From the NCBI GenBank assembly GCA_963971405.1, contig OZ020490.1:434001-498000 (forward strand): a DNA stretch of 64,000 bases, in the 5' to 3' direction. Source of the DNA: Psococerastis gibbosa (Eukaryota > Arthropoda > Insecta > Psocodea > Psocidae). Each line of letters opens with the position of its first letter. The stretch's first letter is position 1. The notes beneath the pieces were generated by a model. That model worked only from the letters and a program-made list of their open reading frames with translations. It was not told the DNA's origin and searched no databases. The translations under genes and the position numbers were made by a program. Shown here piece by piece: positions 42,901 through 55,200 of the stretch.

Positions 42901-45209
42901 ATGGCCGCCATTAGCAGCGCCCGCAGTATTTGCAAATCTTATTCTCAATTTTCTCCACTTTTAAATTATTTTAGTAAACATTTTATTAGTTCCAACAAGA
43001 GTCTATGTAGCGCGGAAGATGGCGGAGTTGTTGAAAATAAAGAAATCAAATTGGGGGGCTTTGCGAAGGCGTTTATCAAACATCAACAGCCTGAGAAACC
43101 AGAGAGCGCTGCTCCTGAGGAAACATTTGCATCTCTGCTAAGAAATTCCAAATTTATCGACGTGAGTGAATGTTTGTCAGTGTTAATATGCAGGAGTCTT
43201 GTGGGTAGTGGCTAATTCCGTGTTTCACAAGATCTAAACCCGGCATTTAGACCTACACAATTTTTTAGTCAAATTGCAAGCGGCCGGCTAGCTAGCTACC
43301 TGCATTGTGGTTCAAATTAACGTTTGTTAGAATAACTTAGTTGCTGACCACAAGAAGAACCTCCTGATTATAGTGGATTGCGAACCTCTAACTTCTTTTG
43401 ATCAATCTAAGACCTTCTTGCAGTCACTCCGGAATTTTCTGTTATTTGAAGTGACATACATCTTCTAGCTCAAAAGCTCATAGATGATTTTCACTATGAT
43501 TTCTGGCATAATTATGGCTTGGGCCGCCTGCAGTTGAACTTTGAAGAAGCATGTCCCGACAGAATTTAACCAATACAAATACAACTTATTACATGGTAAT
43601 AAATCGCACGAATTCAATTTGTTTTAGCTTGGAGATCCAGAAGGAAAAATAGTTACCGGGAAAATTTTCCACATTGTCGACAACGATCTGTACATTGACT
43701 TTGGCTGGAAATTTCACACAGTTTGCAACAGACCTGCTAAGAATGGAGAGTAAGTCGAGAGCTTTCTACCTCCAGTTTCTTAATGCTGAGATTTCAAAAT
43801 GTTTTGTATTCAAAGGAGGCTTAGGAATTAAAGTAATTAATAATTCGTTTCATAGCTGCAAAGATAAAGAAGTGGTCTTAGGGAAACTTCGAAAAAATAC
43901 AAGCTTTTTCAGAAAGCAAACCCGTCTGATTCCATTCTTTAAAATCTTGTTGTTGCACTTTAAGGTTGTTTTTTCTTGAAGAATAATAATTCAGGTACTA
44001 TAAAAATTCTAATTTTCTGGTAAAGCTTGTGTTTCTTATGTATTTTTCATAAAACCCTTACCTATCTTTGCGGCTGTAAAACGAGGCATTAATCATTTTA
44101 GTCAGAAATTCCATGCCTGGTTTGTTTACAAAATATTTGGAAATTTCCCCCTTAACAACTTCACCATATTCTGTAGGGAAACAATACGGCTCAGATATAC
44201 GGCGCACGGCATATACGGCTGTGGAGCATGTCAAAGCTTATTTCGCCATATATTGCCGAAGTTAATTCAAACTAGCAGCTGCCACTCGTGACAACTCAGC
44301 GTTGGCTTCGCGCCTGGTGTATATTTTCACTTTGAATTTCTTTGTCTTCGATGTTGTAAAATCTTAATATTCAAGACGTTCTTAAGTTACTTATACTAAA
44401 AGTATAAACAGTGTTAAGTGCTATACCCGGTTAAAATATTAAACGAGAAATAAATAATAAATAAGTACCTTTTTTTCCGTGTACCATTTTTTTTTTAATC
44501 GGAATCGATAGTAGACTTATTACATTTTCTACAAAATATTACAGCATATTAACCTGAGGGTTAGCTCATTAACAAATTAGTATAGAATGGTAAATAGATT
44601 ATTGATCTCTATGCATCTCTCTATGTTTTAGAGACGTGCCTAGACTGGGAGACGCTCATGCTTATGGTACTAGGTGCAGTGATAACTTTCAGGTTTCTGT
44701 ACATATAACCAGCAGGTATGAGTGTAAACCAGTCTACGCAGGTGCTAGACTCTTCCAAGAGCTGCCCACGAACATTAGAGGGGGTGACGCCTTTCTTGTT
44801 GCCTGTTAAAGCAACATCCTCTTGAGAAATGTTGTGTATGGAGGACATGATGAAGAATTAGGCAACCGTTCGTGAAATCTGATATGCTTCTTATATTCCT
44901 CAATGCGGATAGTATTGATATTTTAAATTTTATTTCGGACATTATATTTTATGTTACAGTTTTAAGTTATTTGGACACCAATAGTCTTGAGAATGAATCA
45001 ATCAAACAGATATTCTCTATTCTATTCTAATAATTGTTTTTGTCTATTTCAGTGAGTACGTACGTGGTGCAACTGTCCGACTAAAAATCAAAGACCTGGA
45101 ACTATCGGCGAGGTTCCTGGGAACCAACAGAGACCTCACTCTGCTGGAGGCTGACTGTATTCTACTGGGACTTGTCAATTCTCCCGCTAGAGCGCAGCAG
45201 CAGAGATAG
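42901..45209 (+). CDS. MRPS28: Mitochondrial small ribosomal subunit protein S28
   Basis: Three exons: 42901-43161, 43628-43749 and 45053-45209 (TAG), 540 nt in total, giving 179 residues, close to the human length. The product matches MRPS28 (bS1m): an N-terminal mitochondrial targeting region rich in Ser and Arg, [55 protein letters not shown] and [14 protein letters not shown]. It is a structural component of the mitochondrial small ribosomal subunit. Junction phases are 0 and 2, all with GT-AG. Initiator context AAAATGG is good. Intron 2 (1.3 kb) carries a TTAA MITE at 43784-44151. Downstream, 60 bp past the stop, the hAT element begins. The original 3' UTR may have been split by it (AATAAA at 49590 lies beyond). 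Confidence 0.95.
43784..44151. mobile_element. TTAA-flanked MITE in MRPS28 intron 2 (368 bp)
   Basis: Flanked by TTAA at 43780-43783 and 44152-44155. It shares TTTCAAAATGTTTTGT and ATCTTTG(C/T)GGCTGT plus TTGTTTACAAAA with the 17937-18322 element, in the same order, but is more decayed. Confidence 0.65.
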
Positions 45210-45564
45210 CCAAGTCAGTCGTATTTTTATTATTTCATTTTGTACTACTCCTACCTGCAATGGCCGAAATCATGCGCGCCGACTTGTGCAAAATAGTGGT
45301 AAGGCACCGTGGCACGGTAAAACCTTTATATTATATAGTATAACTTAAATATAGCCGGGAATTATTAAGAAAAACACAGTCAACGTACAATGGCTTAATT
45401 ACTGTGCATTACAGTACTGTATATTGTCCAAAGTATAAGTAGTTAAGTACATGTCATTTTTCAATTTCTTTAATGACTATGAAATATGAATACGGTAACA
45501 TTTTGTAACTGTAGTTGAAAGGCAATGCGATTACATTTTTTAAATGAATACATAAATACATTAA

Positions 45565-45954
45565 GAGGATATAGTACGTAGACACGTGGTCACCACAAAT
45601 TCCAACACATTTTATTTTTTTATTCCTTTTATATGAAAGATATCAAAACCCTGTTGCTACCGTGTATGTATTATTCCTCAAGGCATCGTAGTGTTATGAA
45701 ATTTTTAATTTTAGATCTATAGTTTTTTATATAAAGTGAGACTCGTCAGAAATTCGCTGAAGTTCTGACGAGTCTCTCTTTATATAAAAAACTATTGTAT
45801 TGATCGAAAATTAAAAATTTCATTACACTACTATGCCTTGAGCAATAATACATACACGGTAGCAACAGGGTTTTGATATCTTTCATATAAAAGGAATCAA
45901 AAAGTAAAATGTGTTGGAATTTGTGGTGACGACGTGTCTACGTGCTATATCCTC
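45565..45954. mobile_element. Palindromic TTAA-flanked element nested in the hAT (390 bp)
   Basis: The two halves are near-perfect inverse complements over almost their entire length (left begins GAGGATATAGTACGTAGACA, right ends with the complement), with a short asymmetry at the centre (about 45745-45770). TTAA flanks both ends (45561-45564, 45955-45958). Such a long palindrome would fold into a roughly 190-bp hairpin as RNA or single-stranded DNA. Non-coding. Confidence 0.85.
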
Positions 45955-46027
45955 TTAACACATTATTTGCAAATTGTGCTGCATTGCAAATACAGTAGGC
46001 CTATATGTAAATAGACTATAAACGAAT

Positions 46028-48706
46028 TTAAAATAAAGCGAACGTTGCTTTCCTCACTTGATTTTTTTTTATAAAGTCATTTACAATGGGTCTTAAGTCT
46101 AATGCATCTAGTTCCAATTGGTGCGCATTTAAGACAGCTAGATGATTCAGCCTAGCCTGCCCCATAGTGGACCGAAGATACGTTTTCAGACGTCGAAGTG
46201 AGCTGAACGACCGTTCAGCGGTTGCTGTCGTCACTGGAATGGTCCGGAGGATTTTAATGCTCTTTGTCACTTCCTCAACTAGATCTTTTATACTTCCTTC
46301 TTCTACGAGAAATTTTCTTACGTCACGCATCGTGGTGAGTGAGATCTTCCGTTGCTTAGAAATATCATGTAGCATTGACAGATGTAGGGAGAGTCTTCCA
46401 ATGTCTATGTCATTACAAAAAAACTTTTGTGCATTTTCCAACGAGGAAATGCCTTGGGCCACAAAAGATGCAAGCTCTTCTTCCACAGCAACAACAGTAT
46501 TAAGGGAGGATGTCTCAAAGCGCCTCCTTAAGCACATCAAAACTGTGTCGCATACCTCTATGTACATCTGCTTGAAGTAATTCTCTGCTCCTGTAAATTC
46601 GTGTCCTTGTCCTGCACCACCACAACTTTCCAATTTTTTTGGAATACGCCGTTGCCTAGGGAGTTCGGGATTGCCGACGAACTTCATCCTTTCTGTCTCC
46701 TCCAGGCACTGATCCCAGAATTTCTTATACTCCTCACGCCTTGCCGTCATAATGGCTATGAGAAAATCAATCTTCGCCTTAATTTCTGCCGCGCCGATAT
46801 GGGGCGATTGTATTTGTGCGTTAACTTCTTCAAGTGGAGTCATTATTTTGCTGTACAACAAAAGATGAAAAAATGTTTTAAATGACTCCATTTGGTGGAG
46901 ATATCCCGAGCACTTCGCAGCTGCGTCTGACGTATCATTTTCGGAAAACTCTTCGAAAAAAATTGCGATTTTTTCATAATGCTTTAAAATTTTGTTGATA
47001 CTTGAAGCTCTCATCGTCCATCTTGTAGGACATAGGGGACGTAGAGTTTTGATAGGTTTGGCATTACCTGGATCTGGGATATTTTTAAACATTTCCATAC
47101 GCTTTGGTGATTCTCTGATAGTATTGATTAGGTCTTTGGCTAAATTCATAATGTCTCTCATACAAGGGAGGTGCTTTAAGCTATCTTCTACAGCTAAATT
47201 AAGATTATGAGCGGCACAATGTACATACATCGCTTGTGGTTGTAAATCAGCAACAAGTTTTTGCAATCCATTGAATTCCCCTCGCATTTGAGAAGCCCCA
47301 TCATAGCACTGACCCCTAAGCTTGGAAAATGGCAACCCTAATCGAAGAAAAATGTCTTTGACTATCTCAAAAAGAGTTTGTGCCGTGGTATTCGGAGCCG
47401 CATACAAGCCTACGAAGTCCTCAAAAATATCCATATTGTCATCCACTGTTCGCAAACAAAACGTTACTTGCTCATGAACTGATATGTCTGTAGTCTCGTC
47501 CACCATAATGCTAAAATAGCCTCTATTCATTGCCCCTTGTACAACATTCTCCAAAACAGAGCGGCTCAACATTTCCACTATCTCGTTTTGAATATCGTGA
47601 GACATCCAGGTGTATTTTTTAGCTTTATGGCCTAACCACTTTTGCATTTCCGGGCAATCATCTTTTCTCAAATTGACCAGTTGCCAGAAATTTGAAGAAA
47701 CGTCTTCATGGCCGCGGATGGCCAACCCTTGCCGACAAAGAAATCTCAAAGAAGAGAAGAGGCATAATAACGCTGAACGGGCACTCCTCATCTCGTTGTT
47801 CAAATTCTCATTTAGAAGTGTGGATACATTTACGTTTTTCCCCGTTTTAAGAACGCTTTCTCTATGCGAACCACTATTTTCGTGCTTTCGAAAAGTTGCT
47901 GTAGCATTTTTCCAGTAGCTGAATCCTTTTTTTGTGAAAGTCTCCTCCTTCAGTTTACATAAAATTAACAGCCCATTACTTTCAGCTTCCTTACATATTT
48001 TGCAAAACACTAGTCCTCGGGAATACTCCATCCAAGGGTACGTTTGAAGCCATGATTTATTGAATCCCCTTCGCTTAACAGCATTCTTATTTCCCGAAGA
48101 AGAATTTGGAATCGTAGCTTGCGTTAAGGCAGTTCCTGGGCCTGTTGAATAAAAAAAAATATATATTGCAGATATATTATGTTCTTTTAACACATATCTC
48201 ATCGAGGCTTCTTGACCAAAAAGTGCTTAAAATTGTAACTGGAGAAATAACTGTGCAATAGGGTTAACTGCTACGATTGGCCGTAGTCATGACTATATTT
48301 CGGAGGAGGTTCAGATTTCAGAGGTATGGGTCCACCCAGCCCCAAACAATTTTAAACTGTATGTAACGTGTCATTACGAGGTCCTGGCTAAAGCTATCTG
48401 CTATCCTGCTATATCACGACCAGCTTTTTAGACTACACTATTGATTCTTCCCTATAAATCTCCCATTTAATTAATGGCAAGCATATTATTTCCATGTATA
48501 CCTTAAACTGGACGTTAAAAAATAGTTCATATATGTAGTAATTTCCCCTTTTTTTAACAGTCAATAAATGTTGACACATTTCCATTAATTGATTACCTAC
48601 CTGACCCCGCAGATTCCGCCCTTCCGAGAATTGTAGTTGCTGCTGATGTAGAAGGTTCCGTCACCATGGGTGTAGACTTTTCTTTGAAAAATTTTCTGAT
48701 ATCCAT
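46028..48706 (-). CDS. hAT transposase, TTF-type zinc finger family (two exons, 739 aa)
   Basis: Exon 1, 48706-48601, encodes MDIRKFFKEK... and ends in TCAG|GTAGGT (phase 1). Exon 2, 48141-46028, follows acceptor CAACAG. The sum is 2,220 nt with an uninterrupted frame. Order of domains: N-terminal linker; TTF-type zinc finger around residues 55-120 (WLQTYPWMEYSRGLVFCKIC ... HENSGSH); RNase-H-like catalytic core with MVDETTDISVHEQ and CYDGASQMRGEFNG, then YVHCAAHNLNLAVED; and the C-terminal hAT dimerisation region, TATAERSFSSLRRLKTYLRS. This resembles the ZMYM1/'zinc finger MYM-type protein 1-like' transposases common in arthropods. It would cut and paste the surrounding element. The start at 48202, with a longer hydrophobic leader, is intronic sequence and is rejected. 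The plus-strand frames inside are shadows. Confidence 0.92.
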
Positions 48707-49202
48707 GCTTACAGACCCACTAGAACAAAAAACAAGCAAACTTGTGAATTTAAAATGTAAGTTTAAAAGGGGAAAAATAAAATATATTAACCATATAGGT
48801 ATATTATTTTGGCATTTTGCCCAGTTTTCACTTCCAAATTTTAATTTCATTAATTTTTAAACCTACTTTTACGATCACGTGTCGGCCTTACTACATAAAT
48901 TCGAAAGTACCATGTACGTGACAGTCATGTAAAAATATCACGAAGTACATTTATTGCAGTTCTACAATATTTTCTAATCATGATATTATATGATATATTT
49001 TGAATTTTCATTAACTTTATTCTATTTCTTGTTTTAATATTAAATTTTATTTTTATCTGAACTTAATGCTACTTTAAAAAATAAGAAAAAATTGCAACAA
49101 AAATTCCTAATATTACTTTGAAAAGTGGTAAGGCACTGCCTTACCACTTTCCAAAGTGGTAAGGCACGTGCCTTACCATTCTATATGAAGTCGGCGCGCA
49201 TG

Positions 49203-49620
49203 GCCGAAATAACCTGTGGTTATAAATCGGCAAATCTTGTGGAAACACAGTGCTTTCTGTTGGAACCTGACTTCCAGCTACTTGTCATGAAAGTGAGCAA
49301 TCCTAACCGTGAGTATCTGTGTAGTCTGGAACCTGATTTGGATCTTATTGATTCTCTTATCTTGGATTGAGTCAATGGGAAAGAATATCAAGGATTTTAT
49401 TAAAACTGTTTCCGTTGCTGTCTGAGGTTTCACGAGACTTAGCATCATTACGAACCAAAACCTTGTCAGTTGCGTAGGTTTTTAGCTCTTTTGGAGTGGA
49501 TTACTCCTCAGCGACCAAAATTGGCTTGTAAAATGAGAATTATCTGGTAATTGGTTGTTTCGGCCGTTATTTTGTATTTCTATTCAAATAATAAATTACA
49601 TTTTGTTAATAATGCTTTCT
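49203..49620 (+). other. Downstream flank of the hAT insertion; possible displaced MRPS28 3' UTR
   Basis: Before insertion, sequence ending at 45270 would have continued at 49211. A 56-codon frame from ATG 49200 has no recognisable motif. AATAAA at 49590-49595 could be the original poly(A) signal of MRPS28; no nearer signal was noticed between 45210 and 45270. This is inference. Confidence 0.35.
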
Positions 49621-49769
49621 ATTCGCTGTTCCTTGTCATCGTATCACTGTACTCCCATTGTTAACTGAGCCTATTCTTATTAATATTGACTACAAGCACG
49701 ACTGACTGCTTCATTAACTTACCAATTTAGTAGGACTATGTCTACCAATATATTTACAAAGGCTTTCAT

Positions 49770-49945
49770 GGCCGGAGTTACATGATGAATCAGTAGAATC
49801 CGGGATGATAGGCCGTGGTCGTTCTGAAAGTGTACTTTCAAACTTTCAAACGTTTCGTCAACATCTACGGTTGACATCTTCAGTGGAGCTGCATATACAA
49901 TCTTAGAAGTCATAGAAGTACTCTTTCAGAACGGCCACGGCCTAT
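49770..49945 (+). repeat. AAACGTTTCGTC repeat family, copy 1
   Basis: Shares GTAGAATCCGGGATGATAGG, CCGTGGTCGTTC, TTTCAAACGTTTCGTCAACA and GACATCTTCAGTGG with sequences at about 60355-60460 (inverse), 60955-61080 and 62323-62428. The GAACGGCCACGGCCTAT segment near its end is an inverted copy of its start. Probably a short foldback element; no coding sequence. Confidence 0.65.
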
Positions 49946-49949
49946 GTCT

Positions 49950-52280
49950 ACCAATATTTTGAAAACTATTGTCTATAGCCAACTTTGAACATTGCAATGG
50001 GCGAATTTGTTACCTTGTGACCTACTTCTGTCGTGATCTATGGATAGATTTGCAGCAAGTCACTTTATCTTGGCCTTCTGTGTCCAGGGCCGTTCTTTTG
50101 AATTTCAAGTAAGTTCCGCATCTCAATCTTTCCCCCGGCATTGGTGCCCTCAATGGTCCTTTTGAGGTGTAAGAACTCAATGATTCACAGTCAATAAATT
50201 ATTATGTTCAGTTTCGGATACAATCCATCATCAGGATTTATCAGGTACCTTAATCAGATGGATGATAAAGATGATGGATTGTACCCGTAACCGGTCATAA
50301 TAGTAATTTAAATTATGTGGATCATTGCGTTCTTACTTCCCCCTAAAATGTCCTAGTTGGTGCCTTCTGTTATGGCATTAAGAAGTCTTTCATGCCGGTG
50401 GAGGTGCCAAATCCACTTGACTCTTCTCACATTTATTATGGCAATTAGAGCCCTTTTGGCCTACTCTTACAATTAGCGGGGGGAAAAAATCAAAGCTGCA
50501 TTCTGTACATTTGCAATGTATTTTGCCGATGAATGGCCTTTGAATAAGATCACATAGGCCTACAATAAAAATGAGATCATCTAGTCTACTGCAGATACCG
50601 CAAAGTAGTACTAAATGAACAATTGATTCATTGTCGTCATTTTTTGGTGCATTCATATCATTTTCACGAAATCTAATGCATCAATCTTTACAAATTACAC
50701 GTACAAGAAGGTCTTTTTGTTCTTAGGAATAACTGCACTTAAAAGGTGCTTTCGAAGGCAGTGATGAAGCGTCTACTAAGAGTTCACTAAGCTAACTGTT
50801 AATGTTCAAGTTACGATCGCCATTCATAACCTAAAATAGCTGCCCACTCTGGGCTAAAATCAGCCAAGGTATTTCCGTTTTGGAAAGTTAGTTTTCGTCC
50901 TGACTTTCAACAAAGCACCCTTAGGCTGCATAATTTATATTTTCATAATAAAATTGTATAAAATGAAGCCAATCATTAGTTGTTAAAATCATATTGATGC
51001 AAGACAGGAAGAACAGTACCCTGGCACATGCACAATATGCGTACATCAACTATATTAGTGTAAAATGGTGACGTCATTTCTTTCTGGACCCTTAAAAATC
51101 CTCGGATCGCATGGGTAGCGCTACTCGAGCACCGATAAATTCAGTCACGGTAATTGTTCAAATTCTGAATTGGTCCTTGGTCAGCCTGCAAGTCTCCTCC
51201 TTAAGGGCCTTAATACAAATTAATGACATCACTATTTATTACACTAATCATGTTAGCTGTAGGAATTCTTATTTTGTGAATTAGTCATCCTAAATATAAG
51301 ATAACACTTCGCAATACACGGGTTAAGAACTTCTATATATAGTAGAAATCTAAGATGACTGGTTTGGACTGTATTTAATGCAAATTAATTTTATTTACTT
51401 TCTGAAAAATTTACAAAATAAAAATTCCTGTTGCACGTAGTGTAATAGCTGCAATGTTAGAGTAAATGGAAAATATCGACTTATACGATTTAAAAGAAAT
51501 AGCATGCAATAAACATTAGTACAAAATTAATTTAATATGGCAAATCAGCTGATTATTTTGTTAACACATCTTTTAGTAAATGTTAACTAACATACCGTAT
51601 ACCGATATAAATTATATACCAGTATTGGGTTACCTCTATACATCGTATAATACGATATGTATAGGTATATGAAATTCGAACCAGGATCAAGATTATAATT
51701 TAATAATTTAATTTTTGAATAATTCCAATAACATCAGTTGTAGTATGCAGTCTCTGGTTTTTAAGGCCCTACCTCTAAGTCTACTTCATTCTGTACGTTT
51801 AATTAACCCTAAATATAAATTGTCGATGAAAATATAGAATTATATAAATATTTACAATTATTTACATCAAGATAAAGAAGAAACACTAGCAAAACTAAAC
51901 AGATTCGATCACAGATTTACAGTTTACGCGTCAATATACTCGTAGATTCATTACATGGGATTTTAGATCTTAATAGTCTGAGTACATTTTGCATCATATA
52001 CGAGTACGTACCTTGCGATTCAAGGAGTGAAAGGGAAATAATGTTTGAATTATGCGTTCAACAAAATAGTTATAGAAATATGAAGTCGGTCCAACTATGT
52101 AAGAGTAGCCGCACAGTAGCATTAAATCGACGCTTAGTTATTAAACTTACTGTTAAACTATTCTAAAAATTATTCAGTAGTGTCTTTTACGACGATTTTC
52201 TGACATTTTCACAGCTTTTTGCTTCTGGAGATCTAGAATCCCTTACACCCACGTGTAATGAATCACCTTCTACAGCACTA
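49950..52280. other. Intergenic stretch 3' of the sugar transporter
   Basis: An inverted pair of GGATACAATCCATCATC-like words occurs at 50216-50290. Otherwise no gene or clear element. The end near 52200-52288 is the 3' UTR of the transporter on the minus strand. Confidence 0.35.
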
Positions 52281-52288
52281 TCACAAGT

Positions 52289-55200
52289 TTAAAACCTCGT
52301 ATTTAGGCCAGTCTCATTGTCCATGGGTTCCTGCGAACCCTTCTCATAATAAGCCTCAATCTCCAGCAGAGTTTTGTCTTTAGTCTCTGGCAAAAATAGC
52401 GCAGCTACAACACTACCTACTACACAAACAGCACCAAAGAATGAAAACGTGCCAGCTTTGCCCAACATCTCAAACATATCGGGACTCGTCTTTACTACTG
52501 TAAAGTAACATATGAACCCAAAAGACGAAGTAAAGCCACTGCCGATACCCCTCATTTCTTTAGAGAAGAGTTCGCCTGATAGAATCCACGGGATCGGGAC
52601 TATTCCGATCGAGACAAAGCAGATGTAAGAGACTAGACACAATAGAGGAATGCAATGTAGAATGGTAAAGCCTTCTGCTTCTGGCTCTTCTGCTAGCATG
52701 AACAAACCTGTATCATCTGTGGAGTTTACAGGGCCGTGGGTTTTAACTGTTTCTGGAATAGCGTTCAATGCCAAATACATGGAAAGTAAAAATAAACTAG
52801 CAGCTGTGCCAATAGCACTAGCTACGGACAAAGTTTTGCGACCGTATGTTCTTAATAGCAAAACACCAATTACTGAAATAATGAGTCTAACTACGTCAAT
52901 GGTGATTGTTGCGAGGTATTCGTTGATAGTGGGGATCACTTCTTTGAGGATGGTCACGCTGTAGAAGGCAACCGCGTTGACGCCGCTGAATTGCAGAACG
53001 AAGAAGAGGAAGTTGAGGACGGCGAAGGGTTTAAGGAAAGAAGGGCGTAGCATTAGAGCTAGTTTGGAAGGCGGTTCCGTCTGCTGAGTCTGCGCCTCTT
53101 TGTCTTTGGCTAGGACATCAGACCATTGTTGCAAGGATTCCTCGGAGGTACCGTGGAACCATCTGTAGGAGATATCAGCTTCGGTCATTTTTGACTGTCC
53201 TAGAAGCCATAGGGGAGATTCAGGGACGAAGTAGAGAGCGACAATGCCGAGGGCGGGCGTTACGGCGCAAATCCACGCGGTGGTCGACCAGTGGAGGAAC
53301 GTGCCGATGACGTGGACAGCCAGGATGCCGACGGCGACGGCAAGAGGTGAGGCTGAGAGGAGGATGCCGCGGCGCTGCGGATCCGAGATCTCTGCAATGT
53401 AGACTTGGCACATCGGTGCCACGAGTCCGACTATGAATCCGGTTAGCAATCGGCCGACGTACAGACCTGTAATGAAGAGATGAAAGTTAGCCCGGGAACC
53501 TAGTTATTATATACATTAACTGCCTTCGTGGCTGGATTTACATGAATATCTTAATAATACTGGTTATGAAACGGCGTCGGCCCCTTGTGGTTGTCTATAA
53601 TAGAATTCGTCATGGAGATGCCACTGGTAAGCTGAGGCCACAGAAGTGCAAGGTAGAGGGTGACCTGGGGAATATGCTGATGGCTCCGATAGAAGAAAGT
53701 GTGTAAGCTAAGCATGGAAGGATGGATCTCAGAAAAATTGCAGTTGCAGACGAGGAAGATGAATAGAAGGAAGGAAACGTACTATAGCGAAGGCCACGGA
53801 ACCGTTTGAAGAAGAATAAGGTATAGAACGACATGAGAAAGATACCAGGGGCGGCTTGATGGAGAAGGACGACACAGCACATCTCGAGTTGCAGCGAGGA
53901 GGAGTGTGTGCCTTAGCAAAAGTTGGAATTTTCATGGCAGATACAGTAGATGAAGATCTTTCCCATAAAGTACTTGTTTCATAGCGGGCTTTTCAAGGCT
54001 ATGGATATAATAGACGAGAATCATTGCGTTGGTTCATCATAGAAATAATTGACTACAGACAGAATGCGTATGGGACGTGACCAATCCGCTCCTCTTTTTG
54101 GCAGAAGACGTAAATTCCCGTGCCAACGATTCTGTGTTATATGGCAAAGGGTTCATGGCTGTTCAATACGCCCAGGTGCATACAGGTGATGGTTGTGACA
54201 TGCATTATGTCTGCCTATTATTGCACGTGGATGTGCAAACAGTCCGTCTATTGGACGAGACGAATCTTGCAAATTCTGCTTATGTAACGTATTCACATTT
54301 TATAATATTCGCAATATTTGCCTTGTCATTGTTCTCTTGCAAAAAATGAATACTCTTATGCAAACTAGTCGAGTTGCGATGCATCTATACAACCAATTGT
54401 CGTTATTATTGCAAAGGCTTTTTACGTGCACTCTTGATTTTCGTGATATTATGAGTATTGTTTCCGTATGAATTTCTGCCGTTGGCAAACTGATACATTT
54501 CCTCAATGTCAACCCGCACCTAATATCGGTGCCAATGAACAAGCTGCCACATGCTTACCACTACCTCAACGTAGCCGTCGTGATCCAGGCTTAACATAGT
54601 CCGACTCCTAATACGAAGACACTTGGTGAGGCTTAATTTTTTATTGCTGAAAGTAATAAGGCCTCTTATCGTTGACATTGTAAGTTGCTGGCATTAAATG
54701 TGGAATTATGCTTCTTATAAAATGATTCTTAACCTGAATAAGACGAGTATGCCTTCTCTGCATTTAAAAAAATAAGCCTTGCCAAGAGTCTTCGTATTGT
54801 GGTCGGGTAGTATATGTGTGCAAGATGTACATATTTACTTACATGTTACGTCGGTAGAGAGAGCCACTGTCGCCCAGCCTGCTGTGAACAGCACTGAGGA
54901 CACGATCATGGCCATTCGGCGACCAAACTTGTCCATGGGGTAGCTGCTGCACAGACATCCTAGCATCATTGGCAGCGCTGCCATGCTAGCTGCAAAAAAA
55001 AAAAAAAATTGCATTTATTGAATTGAAACTTCTTATGCGAGGGATATAAAATTCTGATCCGCAACCAATTTTGTGTGTCGAAATGCAGCGTTGCCATCTT
55101 GTTTGCTGGGAACCGACTTAGTGGGTGTATCTAGCCTCGCATGTCTTCGGGTATCGGGGTAGAGTGATACGCAATTCTGGTTTTCTTACTTTCTCGTTGT

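Larger units (their letters stand above)
45271..49202 (-). mobile_element. Complete autonomous-looking hAT transposon (3.9 kb)
   Basis: Ends CATGCGCGCCGACTT (45271-45285) and AAGTCGGCGCGCATG (49188-49202) are perfect 15-bp inverted repeats. Inner GTGGTAAGGCAC repeats follow at both ends. The flanks carry a perfect 8-bp duplication GCCGAAAT (45263-45270 and 49203-49210), the hAT signature. It encodes one intact transposase over two exons on the minus strand, and a nested TTAA palindromic element lies in its 3' part. All features point to recent insertion. Confidence 0.92.

Noticed and set aside
46167-48202. Plus-strand open frames and a longer start at 48202 in the hAT region
   Set aside because: Plus-strand frames are shadows of the transposase. 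The 48202 start lies upstream of the acceptor at 48142 and encodes intron sequence; splicing to 48601-48706 restores the usual MDIRKFF start.
52650-52964. 104-codon plus-strand frame
   Set aside because: Antisense to the fourth exon of the sugar transporter, which has strong motif support.
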